Assembly: GCA_902984215.1 (NCBI GenBank)
Contig: CADWAF010004172.1
Location: 1 to 19,063 of the forward strand
Reading direction: 5' to 3'
Source of the DNA: Willaertia magna
Lineage: Eukaryota > Heterolobosea > Eutetramitea > Acrasida > Naegleriidae
DNA length: 19,063 nt
Program-made: the position numbers and the translations under genes
Shown here: positions 8,401-15,336 of the stretch, in pieces
Layout of the letters: every line of letters begins with the position of its first letter
Numbering within the stretch: the first letter of the stretch is position 1
The notes under the pieces: model-generated
What the model was told of the DNA's origin: nothing
What the model saw: the letters and a program-made list of their open reading frames with translations, nothing else
Database searches by the model: none

Positions 8401-9898
8401 TTTCATTGACAGCGCTAAACATTATATTTATATTGAAAATCAATATTTTATTGGAAGTACTTCTGATGCACCAAAGAATGTTGTTCCAGAATATATAGCA
8501 AGAAAAGTTGTTGAAAAGATGAAAGCAAATGAAACGTTTAGAGTTTTTATTGTGCTGCCCTCTCATCCTGAAGGTAACATGGCAACAGTCACAGTTCAAC
8601 AAATAATGAAGTATACTTACAAAACTATTAAGCACGGACCAAATTCAATTTATTCTTACATAAAGAGGCACGTTCAAGGAGCAACAGATACCGATATTGA
8701 ACAATACATTTCTTTTTATACCCTAAGAAATTATGGTTTCTTAAACAATAAGGAAAATTACGATACTGGTGACGCATCTATTATTAAACTTGGAGATGAT
8801 TCTTCTTCTTCTAGTGACGATAGTGATAGTGATGAAGATGAACATTTTAAAATTAAGTCAACTATTACTGGAAAGAAAGCAGTAACAGAACATGTTTATG
8901 TACATAGTAAATTAATGATAATAGACGATAATGTAACAATAATAGGAAGTGCAAATATCAATGATAGATCACTACTAGGTACAAGAGATAGTGAAATAGC
9001 TGTAGTTATACAAGACCGTCCTTCTAACTCTGTAAACAGTAAGATGAATGGTAGAGCCTATAAAGCAGGTAAATTTAGCCAAGGATTGAGGATTAGATTA
9101 TGGAGAGAACATTTAGGGTTATTACCTTCACAAAACGAAGAAGAAAAAGAACAAAACGAAGAATTAGAGAAAGAAGAAAATACAACAGCCTCGGAAATGA
9201 ATGAAGAAGAACAAGGTGATATTCCTACAACAAGAAGAAGACGTTGGAAGTGGCAAATCTCAAGTGAAAGTACAAGAATGAAAAAACAAATAATTGATCC
9301 AATTAGTGATAATACCTACAAAGACATTTGGATGAGAGTAGCAAGGAAGAATACAGACATATATGAATACGTTTTCCCTGATATTATTTCAGATCGTTTC
9401 AAAACATTAGACGAATTTCTAAGGGTGAACGCAAAGAATTCAATTGAGGCATTACAAGCTGAAAAGGAAAGACTTTCAGCATTAGCTAAAGAAAGACTAT
9501 TAGGATCATCTACAATGAATGAGAGGGTGGGGTTAGAAGAGAATTTAGTTAATTCAACGGATGGAACGATAGCTACTAATCAAGTACAAATTGCAGTGAA
9601 TGATAGTATAACGATAGAACCTAATCTTGTTGCAACCAATGCTATAGAAGGTGGTAGTATTAGTAATCATAACTCTGTTATTAATAACAATAATACTAGA
9701 AGTACACTTTCTTCTAATATTTCTAAAATGTCACATTCACCTTCTTTAATATTTAGAAAGAATGAAAGACAGAAAAGAAAGTTATTGAAACAAATTCAAG
9801 GATATTTATGTTTCTTACCGTTAGATTTTGCAAAAGATGATAATTGGAAGAAACCTTTATATTTAGATGCCTTACTAGATGACAGTATATTTGTTTAA
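5405..9898 (+). CDS. Phospholipase D, large two-HKD enzyme
   Basis: An intronless gene encoding 1497 residues. It hydrolyses phosphatidylcholine-type lipids to phosphatidic acid at membranes. Seen: MGNKPSSRKK, an N-myristoylation-type start with a basic patch; a Lys- then Asn-rich tract (about 90-130); a degenerate EF-hand-like loop from Asp215 (DINQQNYLTKEN); a PH-like segment (about 365-545) containing long inserted linkers and ending near NPNQKMLWMF; HKD1 with His671, Lys673, Asp678 followed by FLGGLDLCYGRWDD; the conserved YIYIENQYF motif (about 1008-1016); a Ser/Asp cluster near 1135; HKD2 with His1167, Lys1169, Asp1174 followed by IGSANINDRSLLG; and a C-terminal segment GYLCFLPLDF typical of eukaryotic PLDs. 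It is longer than animal PLD1/2 because of low-complexity insertions, notably between the HKD motifs. Both catalytic motifs are intact, so it should be active. It converges on the Rab-like gene with a 50-nt gap; its stop is not in an AATAAA hexamer. Confidence 0.95.
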   Translation: MGNKPSSRKKSKSPLGIVSRSDNDDTALLPALQSLASKDKRHQKLLSDTKKRIENYSKDAELLSKTKLRREEFKMLKRLFTSFCKECLKPKNKKPKEKKKKKNNHDNNNITTNNANNNNANNNGANNFDIPEDELFLTKEECFKLFFPKINIKNLEEWYSKDEKLVMECLFHALSDFNPKQILTFTRFVLTLSIMCEKTSPTIEQKAEWTFSFFDINQQNYLTKENVLKIMKGLKSMYILRIPDNILKNDLITVGDMTSTINNQIFNNQNDKIEKLVEMFFERAKNQFKELSSQLGEPTLQLYHFTELCKDFPFLADGLGIVEAFFNPIIEPVKEFLKRENPYEIFDYLTMKMIYPFKESINENEIVMIDYQNNLHNYGDDYKKMFIEIRGGILRGYIDEEKTNQTLHVDLRKIEKIETESEFVMLTETNKIVVDDKPVIESNDSPIVPLEMNDSINNEGEGTTKSIVNSSSDSNIRRRRSSHKRSESLPAKPMSAIALSPSFSIVFESEEEEGKYYKIIFIANNPNQKMLWMFTILMYLIQGTDNRFNSFAPERKARVKYYVDGKDAFRDIYVALSIAEKEIYITDWCINPLIYLLRGNGKAVSDSRLDIILKNKASQGVQIYILIWKETEVAKLNLETKKSKHYLRSLYPRNIHVKTHPKKYPAEWSHHQKIVVVDQSIAFLGGLDLCYGRWDDYHHSVTDNNHCFLKYPNFDYVNPNIGTSVKFTTQENFKMENFRDALDREYQPRQPWHDVHCLVADYLALDVSRNFIDRWNHHVEGKHLEVGKLDTKLFDTFTRIISKQKNKSELKATQKLQKLKLKLQLPNIRTNDDYEDKLAKIEQDYKLKIEEKYNKQTTATTPAGVTSPGTFFPHHGSVGSNAEVIELEELNDNERITSSYAPVEIKIEKEAPYSPSPKHHTSKPININNKVITDIKDIKMKGTNESNTSNNPFAKLRDPTKKFTCPDAGIVCSAQIVRSISKWSGSNNDEQSIYAAYLHFIDSAKHYIYIENQYFIGSTSDAPKNVVPEYIARKVVEKMKANETFRVFIVLPSHPEGNMATVTVQQIMKYTYKTIKHGPNSIYSYIKRHVQGATDTDIEQYISFYTLRNYGFLNNKENYDTGDASIIKLGDDSSSSSDDSDSDEDEHFKIKSTITGKKAVTEHVYVHSKLMIIDDNVTIIGSANINDRSLLGTRDSEIAVVIQDRPSNSVNSKMNGRAYKAGKFSQGLRIRLWREHLGLLPSQNEEEKEQNEELEKEENTTASEMNEEEQGDIPTTRRRRWKWQISSESTRMKKQIIDPISDNTYKDIWMRVARKNTDIYEYVFPDIISDRFKTLDEFLRVNAKNSIEALQAEKERLSALAKERLLGSSTMNERVGLEENLVNSTDGTIATNQVQIAVNDSITIEPNLVATNAIEGGSISNHNSVINNNNTRSTLSSNISKMSHSPSLIFRKNERQKRKLLKQIQGYLCFLPLDFAKDDNWKKPLYLDALLDDSIFV

Positions 9899-9948
9899 TT
9901 TATTTTAAATATATAGGTTTTAAATTAATTTTAAGGGAAAGAATTCTG

Positions 9949-11148
9949 TTACATGTTGGAAGTTGGAACTGGAATTGTACCATAATTTTCTACTTTTGCA
10001 TCGCTTACCTGCCACAATTTCGAAACTGCAAAATAAATTGGAGAATTCACATTAATATTTTCTCTTGAACTAATTTCAAAATATTGAATAAATAAATCTT
10101 CATATTTTACTGGATTAGGTAACATTATTTCCAATAATAATTTAATTTTCTTATCCAATGATACATTTCTTTTATTGCCATTTAGAACAATACTCTCACA
10201 TCTAAGTCCAACAATGCATATAACATATTTTCTTTCTTTCATTAAAACTGAATTTAAATCTTCCAAATTGTCATTTCCAAACTGTACTGTCACAAATCTC
10301 TTTATATCCATCTCTACTCTATCAAAACTATTTTCATTAGATAAATCAAAACAAGCCATTAGAGCTGACGATCCTTTATAAAAATTGACAGAAATTATTG
10401 AATTGTACATATCATCCCCACATAAATCCCAAAATCTAACAATCTTTTCTTTTTTACAATTTTCTCTCATTGTTTTTAAATAAATAATTTTAAACTCTGC
10501 TCCAACAGTTGGATTGTATTCTCTAGAGAAGTAATTATCTATTAACCTGGTCAACCAAACGGATTTTCCTATTCCAGAATCTCCAGAGACTGATATTTTA
10601 AAAGCACTTGTTGTTTGATCAAATCTCGGTACTTTTTTAAAACAATTATTTAAATGTTTGTTTACTGAAATATATTCATAAAATTGTTTTAAATTATAAA
10701 CATTTTTACAACAAATTGTATGTATATTTAAAAATCTATAATTTTGTAATTGAATATTTAAAAGTAATTCAGAAAAATTACTCCAATAAAAATAAAAAGC
10801 AGAATTAACACGTGACAATACATATAAATATTCAGGTGTTAAATAACTTAAAATATTTAAACCAATTTCTTCAGAAATAAGAATCCCATTTAATTTTATC
10901 CATACTACACCATTATTCTTCCTTTCAGCAATCATATCTTGTTGTAGTCCACTATTTTCCAATCGAATAATTTCCAATGCATTAGTTGAAACAATTTCTT
11001 TTTGAATTAAATCAAAATATTTATCTTCTAATAATGAATGTTGATGATATTGTTGATAACAACCATTTGGTGAAACAAAACTATCATTATTTAAATAAAT
11101 TCTTTCACATTCTTCCCCAAATTCCGTTCCACAACATAATTGTCCCAT
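9949..11148 (-). CDS. F-box-like / Rab-like GTPase with N-terminal acylation motif
   Basis: The preferred start is the Met at 11148 (MGQLCCGTEFGEE, 399 residues); an in-frame upstream Met at 11178 would add ten residues and hide the acylation signal. Numbering from 11148: residues about 90-125 (EEIGLNILSYLTPEYLYVLS) look like an F-box; the small-GTPase domain follows, with P-loop GDSGIGKS (189-196), switch I Thr in NPTVGAEF, and switch II WDLCGDD where Rabs have WDTAGQE. The NKxD motif is replaced by GLRCE and the SAK motif by SSRE. The protein ends VPTSNM, with no prenylation cysteines. Thus it resembles a Rab fused to an F-box-like module, with weakened guanine recognition and membrane anchoring by myristate/palmitate predicted instead of prenyl groups. 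Function unknown; a ubiquitin-ligase adaptor role is inferred from the F-box only. Confidence 0.78.
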   Translation of the reverse strand: MGQLCCGTEFGEECERIYLNNDSFVSPNGCYQQYHQHSLLEDKYFDLIQKEIVSTNALEIIRLENSGLQQDMIAERKNNGVVWIKLNGILISEEIGLNILSYLTPEYLYVLSRVNSAFYFYWSNFSELLLNIQLQNYRFLNIHTICCKNVYNLKQFYEYISVNKHLNNCFKKVPRFDQTTSAFKISVSGDSGIGKSVWLTRLIDNYFSREYNPTVGAEFKIIYLKTMRENCKKEKIVRFWDLCGDDMYNSIISVNFYKGSSALMACFDLSNENSFDRVEMDIKRFVTVQFGNDNLEDLNSVLMKERKYVICIVGLRCESIVLNGNKRNVSLDKKIKLLLEIMLPNPVKYEDLFIQYFEISSRENINVNSPIYFAVSKLWQVSDAKVENYGTIPVPTSNM

Positions 11149-11197
11149 TTTTTTTTGTGACACAAACAAACAATTCATTACAATTTATTAAAATAAT

Positions 11198-12424
11198 TTA
11201 TTCTTCTTCATTAATTGGTTCTAAACGATCAGCAAATGGAGGAGTAGTATTAAATGGAACTAATTGACCATTCTCATCTTCTTCATCAAGAATATCAAAT
11301 ACTTTTCTACCAATTTCACTTAAAGGAAAAGCTTCTCTATTCTTAATATAATAATTCCATAATTTCTTCTTTAATTTTTCTCTTCTACATTTTCTTCTTT
11401 TATTTGCTCCTTTCCATTCTAACATTTCTCTTGGAAACATTCTAACATAAAAGGCAGAACGAAAGTCACAAACGCTTTTTGTGTAATCTATTGGAGAAGA
11501 ACCGTGTGGAAGGGTTTGATTCCATATAATTAAACTACCTGCTTTACTTGGGATTCTTTCAGCTAATTTACCAATCTTTGCTGTCATATCATCACCTCTA
11601 ACGTTGAATGAGAAACTTGGTCTGCCTCTACCTAATTTATTTACTAAACCGGATTTTTCAAAAAAGTCCTTAAAGTATTTGTGAAAACCGGGAACGCAAA
11701 TAAAACCGCCATCTTCTATCAAGTTATCAGCTAAGTTAATTAAACCCTGAACTTGTAATTTATCTCTAGCTAAACAAACTTGATTATTTTCTGTTATAAA
11801 ATGATTTTCTTTATAAGTTAAACGATTATATTCATTTGTTGAATATTCACCAATTGGATCTAATGCTTCAACTGGATTTAAATCTAAATGTACATTTAAT
11901 TTAGTTTTAAATTTAGTTTTCAAATTTGGATTACGATAAAAACTAGCTCTATCATGAGATACAATTAAATCTTCTTTTTGATAAATTAATTGAAATGCTT
12001 TTAATAATTTTAGGTTTTGTCTATTCATTAAGAAATGTTTAGAAAAGATTGAAGGGATTGAGACATTACCAAAATGTTCTAAGGCATTGTCAGGCCAATG
12101 GTTCCAAGTGGATTTATCTTTTCTATTAAATTTGTGATTGGTACCTGTTTCTAAAATGTCAAAAATGTCACTGACAGTTAGTTCAGTTTCTTCTTTTGTT
12201 AAGATATCTTTGAGAACTACAAAACCATAATCATTAAAGAATTCTAAAATTTCTTCTTGTGAATTCTTTTCAATATCAAATGATTTACAATATAATTTAT
12301 TGGTTCCTTCTTCTTTTTCTAAAGGAACGTGTAAAATTGGCATTTCAAAAACTTGTTCATTATCAAAATTTATTGTAATTCTATCTTGATTATTGTTATC
12401 ACTATTACTACTACTCGTCAACAT
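11198..12424 (-). CDS. PhyH-type Fe(II)/2-oxoglutarate dioxygenase family protein
   Basis: Product of 408 residues. After an acidic, Asn-rich N terminus, FFNDYGFVVLKDILTKEE (about 64-81) is the characteristic beginning of phytanoyl-CoA dioxygenase-like domains. The iron site is visible as His179-Leu-Asp181 (NVHLDLNP) and the distal His307 (LPHGSS), with Arg322 in FRSAFYVRMFP suited to hold 2-oxoglutarate. GLINLADNLIEDGGFICVPG also matches the jelly-roll core. The C terminus (about 340-408) adds a Lys/Arg-rich helix and a tail outside the core. The substrate cannot be told; members act on lipids, small metabolites or other targets. No peroxisomal PTS1 is seen (ends NEEE). The TAA stop overlaps AATAAA. 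It lies 49 nt from the upstream start of the Rab-like gene, same strand. Confidence 0.88.
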   Translation of the reverse strand: MLTSSSNSDNNNQDRITINFDNEQVFEMPILHVPLEKEEGTNKLYCKSFDIEKNSQEEILEFFNDYGFVVLKDILTKEETELTVSDIFDILETGTNHKFNRKDKSTWNHWPDNALEHFGNVSIPSIFSKHFLMNRQNLKLLKAFQLIYQKEDLIVSHDRASFYRNPNLKTKFKTKLNVHLDLNPVEALDPIGEYSTNEYNRLTYKENHFITENNQVCLARDKLQVQGLINLADNLIEDGGFICVPGFHKYFKDFFEKSGLVNKLGRGRPSFSFNVRGDDMTAKIGKLAERIPSKAGSLIIWNQTLPHGSSPIDYTKSVCDFRSAFYVRMFPREMLEWKGANKRRKCRREKLKKKLWNYYIKNREAFPLSEIGRKVFDILDEEDENGQLVPFNTTPPFADRLEPINEEE

Positions 12425-12798
12425 TATGTATTTTTTTTTATTGTTGTTTAGTTTTTTAATTCAAAATGCAATGGTTTTTATCTAATTTTGTTAGAGGAGT
12501 CGTAGTACACTGCATATCTAGGTTTGAGGTCATTGTGGAAAATGAAAAATTTTGTTTTTTATGAATTCTTCGGTGGATCACAAAGTGGTCGCTGGTTGTT
12601 CGAAAGAATTTCCGTTAGCATGTTTTTTCATTGTTTTTTATGTTTCTCTATTTATTTTAATCATCAAATATTAAATTATTGTTTTCAAGAAGTTTCTTCC
12701 ATTTGAATCCTCAAACATTGTTTTCTTCTTCTCTTTCCGATAGAGATAATTTCCACAAGAACGTTAAGGCTGAAAAGAAAATTTGGATTTCACAAAAA
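12425..12798. promoter_or_regulatory. Divergent promoter region (PhyH-like and HACD), 374 nt
   Basis: This spacer lies between divergent start codons. It contains T-rich tracts but no RNA gene and no conserved ORF. An in-frame ATG at 12679 would extend the dehydratase by 40 residues of non-family sequence and is treated as leader. No individual promoter element is claimed. Confidence 0.45.
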
Positions 12799-13503
12799 AT
12801 GCCAAGACCAACAAACGCTGCACCAAAGCAAACACCAGCATTAGTTAAACTTTATCTCTTTATCTATAATATTGCTTTAACCGGAGGATGGGGATATATT
12901 CTCTATTTAACAATTTTACATCATTTAAATGGTAAAAATCCAAGAGATTTATATTCAGTTATTGAAAAACCTTTACAATTATTTCAAACTCTTGCAGTTT
13001 TAGAAATTGTTCATTCATTAATTGGATTTGTACGTTCTCCAGTATTTACTACTCTTATGCAAGTATTTTCACGTTTATTTGTTGTTTGGTTTTCTTTATA
13101 TCTTGAACATCAAGTGAAATACACTGAATTCCAAAGTATTTTTATTACAACTTTAATGTTTGCTTGGTGTACTACTGAAGTTATTCGTTATAGTTTTTAT
13201 GCTTTAAAACTTTATGATATTTGTCCATACTTTTTAACTTGGTTACGTTATTCCACTTTTATTGTTTTATATCCATTAGGTGTTAGTAGTGAAATTGCTT
13301 TAACTGTTTTTAGATTAAGTTATGTTAAAGAATTTAGACCATTTAGTGTTGATATGCCAAATGCTGCAAATATGTCATTTGATTCTTATAGTTTTGTTTG
13401 GTTGATTTTATTATCTTATGCTCCAGGTTTTTATCAATTATATACTTATATGTTTGTTCAAAGAAAGAAGACACTTTCTGCAGAAAAAGAAAAAGCTCAA
13501 TAA
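12799..13503 (+). CDS. Very-long-chain (3R)-3-hydroxyacyl-CoA dehydratase (PTPLA/HACD/Phs1)
   Basis: Product of 234 residues, normal for the family. It catalyses the third step of the ER fatty-acid elongation cycle, converting 3-hydroxyacyl-CoA to trans-2-enoyl-CoA. Seen: about six hydrophobic segments; VLEIVHSLIGFVRSP; CTTEVIRYSFYALK; and LYPLGVSSE, in which Tyr158 and Glu165 have the seven-residue spacing of the catalytic Tyr/Glu pair of yeast Phs1. The C terminus KEKAQ fits a KxKxx ER-retrieval signal. Met at 12799 is chosen because MPRPTNAAPK leads directly into the family N terminus (LYLFIYNIALTGGWGYIL). Stop TAA in AATAAA; it converges with the SCAMP gene at 24 nt. Confidence 0.95.
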   Translation: MPRPTNAAPKQTPALVKLYLFIYNIALTGGWGYILYLTILHHLNGKNPRDLYSVIEKPLQLFQTLAVLEIVHSLIGFVRSPVFTTLMQVFSRLFVVWFSLYLEHQVKYTEFQSIFITTLMFAWCTTEVIRYSFYALKLYDICPYFLTWLRYSTFIVLYPLGVSSEIALTVFRLSYVKEFRPFSVDMPNAANMSFDSYSFVWLILLSYAPGFYQLYTYMFVQRKKTLSAEKEKAQ

Positions 13504-13527
13504 ATAATTATTATTACAATAAATTAT

Positions 13528-14250
13528 TTATTCTCCAGTAACACCAGAGATTGCACTTGTGATTTGCCTTTTTACAAAGAAACCAACAATTTGATCTTTA
13601 GCTCTGGATAATGTACTGCCATCATCATTAAAATGTTTGAAAAATAAAAGAACCATTACAATATTAATTAAGCAATTAATAACCCAAACTACAGACATTA
13701 TAAAATTAAAAATCATTGCAAATGTACCACCATCTACATTAATTAACCATAATCCAGCAACAAGACCTGCACCTCCTATTGAAGGTAAGCCAACTGCGCA
13801 AAGCATAAAGAAAACTATTCCAAAACCATATGAAATAAAGGCAAATATTGTTCTAATAGATGATTTATGTGAGCATGCTGAATAAGTTACCCAATATTGT
13901 AAGAAAATACCTAAGATTGGATAGAATATTACATAACAAGCGGCGATAGCAATACTAGTGACAAATAATGTCTTTCCTGTTGTCACTAATGAAATAATAT
14001 TCGCAATTAAATTTACAATTAAAAGTACAACAGTAAGTATGTATTCAGAAAATCCTAATATTGCTAAATATCTTTTAGATCCACAAGATTTCCATGAATG
14101 ATGAAAAAGAGGATAACATGGTGGAAAATTCTTAACTTTTTCTTTTGCTTTTGGTTGTTCGTGTTCTTCCTCTTCCTCTGATTCTAGTCCTTCTTCAACA
14201 TCAACTTCTTGTTTCTTTCCGAAACCTAATTTATTTTTAAAAAAATCCAT
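13528..14250 (-). CDS. SCAMP (secretory carrier-associated membrane protein)
   Basis: Product of 240 residues from the Met at 14250; the frame stays open upstream to 14364 but MDFFKNKLGFGKK is the likely start. An acidic N-terminal cytosolic region (15-35) is followed by NFPPCYPLFHHSW (41-53), the conserved pre-membrane SCAMP element. Four transmembrane spans lie at about 62-90, 94-118, 132-157 and 175-204, with the polar SACSHKSSIRT segment between spans 2 and 3 where SCAMPs have their E-peptide, and a C-terminal cytosolic tail. SCAMPs work in post-Golgi and endosomal recycling. No NPF repeats are present, so EH-domain binding is not expected. TAA in AATAAA. Confidence 0.85.
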   Translation of the reverse strand: MDFFKNKLGFGKKQEVDVEEGLESEEEEEHEQPKAKEKVKNFPPCYPLFHHSWKSCGSKRYLAILGFSEYILTVVLLIVNLIANIISLVTTGKTLFVTSIAIAACYVIFYPILGIFLQYWVTYSACSHKSSIRTIFAFISYGFGIVFFMLCAVGLPSIGGAGLVAGLWLINVDGGTFAMIFNFIMSVVWVINCLINIVMVLLFFKHFNDDGSTLSRAKDQIVGFFVKRQITSAISGVTGE

Positions 14251-14403
14251 TTTTTTTTCTTCTTTGTTTGAACAAAGGCTCGCATCAATAAGCCTAGTTA
14301 AGATGAAATCAGTTTGTAAGAACGAAAGATGAAAAAGAGAAGAAATGAAATGGAAAGAGTTCAATTAATATTCTAAAAAGCATTCAGTTTGCAATAAGTA
14401 AAT

Positions 14404-15084
14404 TTATTTCTTTGCATAACTGATATGAAGTGGTTGTTGTTTTACTCTCCATAGTTGTAAGGCTTCTTTAGCTAAGGTAGCTTGTTCAATTGTTTCATAT
14501 TCTACAAAACCAACTCCTTTATCAGGTATTAATCTTACACGTTTAAAACCATCATAATTTTGAAATAACATTTCAATTAGTTCTGGAGTTTTATCTACGT
14601 CTTTATGTAAATTTTCTAAGAACAAAATATTATTAGGTTCATTCTCTTCTTTAGGTTGTTTTAATGTATCAACGGAGGAAGGTTGTTTTATTTTCTTCTT
14701 TTCAGGTTCTCCTTCTTTTCTATTCTTCTTTTCTTCCGTTCGTTTTCTTTTATGTTCATCTAGATTTCCTTCTAACTCAGCGGTAACATCACTTTTATCT
14801 TTTGCAAAATGGATTTTGAATGGCTTATCGTGAAATGCGAAACCATCCATCTTCTTCTTTGCAATGGTAGCTGTTGTTACATCCTTAAAAACTATCCAAG
14901 CCTGTCCTCTCGTTTTTTGTTTTTTACCTGCTCTTATTTCTAGGATTTCTCCAAATTGTGAAAATAAACTGTACAATTCTTTTTTCAATTCTGGTATTTT
15001 AACTTTATCATTTATATTGTTTATGTAGATTGTTGAATTCGGATGATATTCAATAGATGTTGTGGAATGTTGATTATCTTGCAT
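14404..15084 (-). CDS. U1A/U2B''-family snRNP protein (two RRMs)
   Basis: Product of 226 residues. RRM1 (about 17-95) has RNP2 IYINNI (19-24) and RNP1 RGQAWIVF (59-66), with GFAFHDKPFKIHFAKDKSD following, the U1A/U2B''/SNF arrangement. A Lys/Glu-rich linker (about 105-145) resembles a nuclear localisation region. RRM2 (about 150-226) begins NNILFLENL, has GVGFVEYE, and ends LHISYAKK, as in the family. The protein should bind U1 and/or U2 snRNA stem-loops in the spliceosome; many protists have one protein for both roles. A conserved function fits a genome with introns. It is divergent from tRNA-Thr and the UVRAG-like gene. TAA in AATAAA. Confidence 0.93.
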   Translation of the reverse strand: MQDNQHSTTSIEYHPNSTIYINNINDKVKIPELKKELYSLFSQFGEILEIRAGKKQKTRGQAWIVFKDVTTATIAKKKMDGFAFHDKPFKIHFAKDKSDVTAELEGNLDEHKRKRTEEKKNRKEGEPEKKKIKQPSSVDTLKQPKEENEPNNILFLENLHKDVDKTPELIEMLFQNYDGFKRVRLIPDKGVGFVEYETIEQATLAKEALQLWRVKQQPLHISYAKK

Positions 15085-15179
15085 TTATTTATTTAAATAA
15101 AAAATTATTTTTCCAACTTTACAACAACTTCAATCTAAAGACTTCTACTACTACCTTGTCTGTTTTAAAGCCTTCGAAC

Positions 15180-15253
15180 GGCCTCTTAGCTCAGTCGGCA
15201 GATGCGCTGTCCTAGTAAGACAGAGGTCATGGGTTCGATTCCCATAGAGGCCT
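15180..15253 (+). tRNA. tRNA-Thr (anticodon AGT)
   Basis: The acceptor stem ggcctct (15180-15186) pairs perfectly with agaggcc (15246-15252), with discriminator T at 15253. The anticodon stem ctgtc/gacag encloses the loop ctagtaa, giving anticodon AGT (15214-15216), which decodes Thr ACU and, as inosine, ACC/ACA. The T arm is atggg-ttcgatt-cccat. Internal Pol III promoter boxes are visible: A box tagctcagtcgg and B box ggttcgattcc. The D stem is irregular: gctc and gatgc pair only with a bulged T (15203) or with two mismatches. There is no intron and no encoded CCA. A seven-T run at 15268-15274 (and TTTT at 15262) should terminate Pol III. Confidence 0.95.
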
Positions 15254-15261
15254 GCTCAACA

Positions 15262-15274
15262 TTTTCATTTTTTT
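15262..15274 (+). terminator. Pol III oligo-T terminator of tRNA-Thr
   Basis: TTTT at 15262-15265 and a run of seven T at 15268-15274 begin 9 nt after the tRNA 3' end, the expected place for RNA polymerase III termination. Confidence 0.7.
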
Positions 15275-15336
15275 CAAAACAAAAAAGCCTTGGAAAAAGG
15301 GTAAAGTGGCAAAGGCCAAAAATCAAAACTTTAAAA

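Noticed and set aside
12679..12798. 40-residue N-terminal extension of the HACD dehydratase
   Set aside because: It has no family similarity and the protein from 12799 already has the full expected length and N terminus.
15202..15336. Upstream extension of the UVRAG-like protein starting at ATG 15202
   Set aside because: The extension is a translation of the tRNA-Thr gene and its Pol III terminator; the ATG at 15337 has an A-rich context and lies outside the tRNA.
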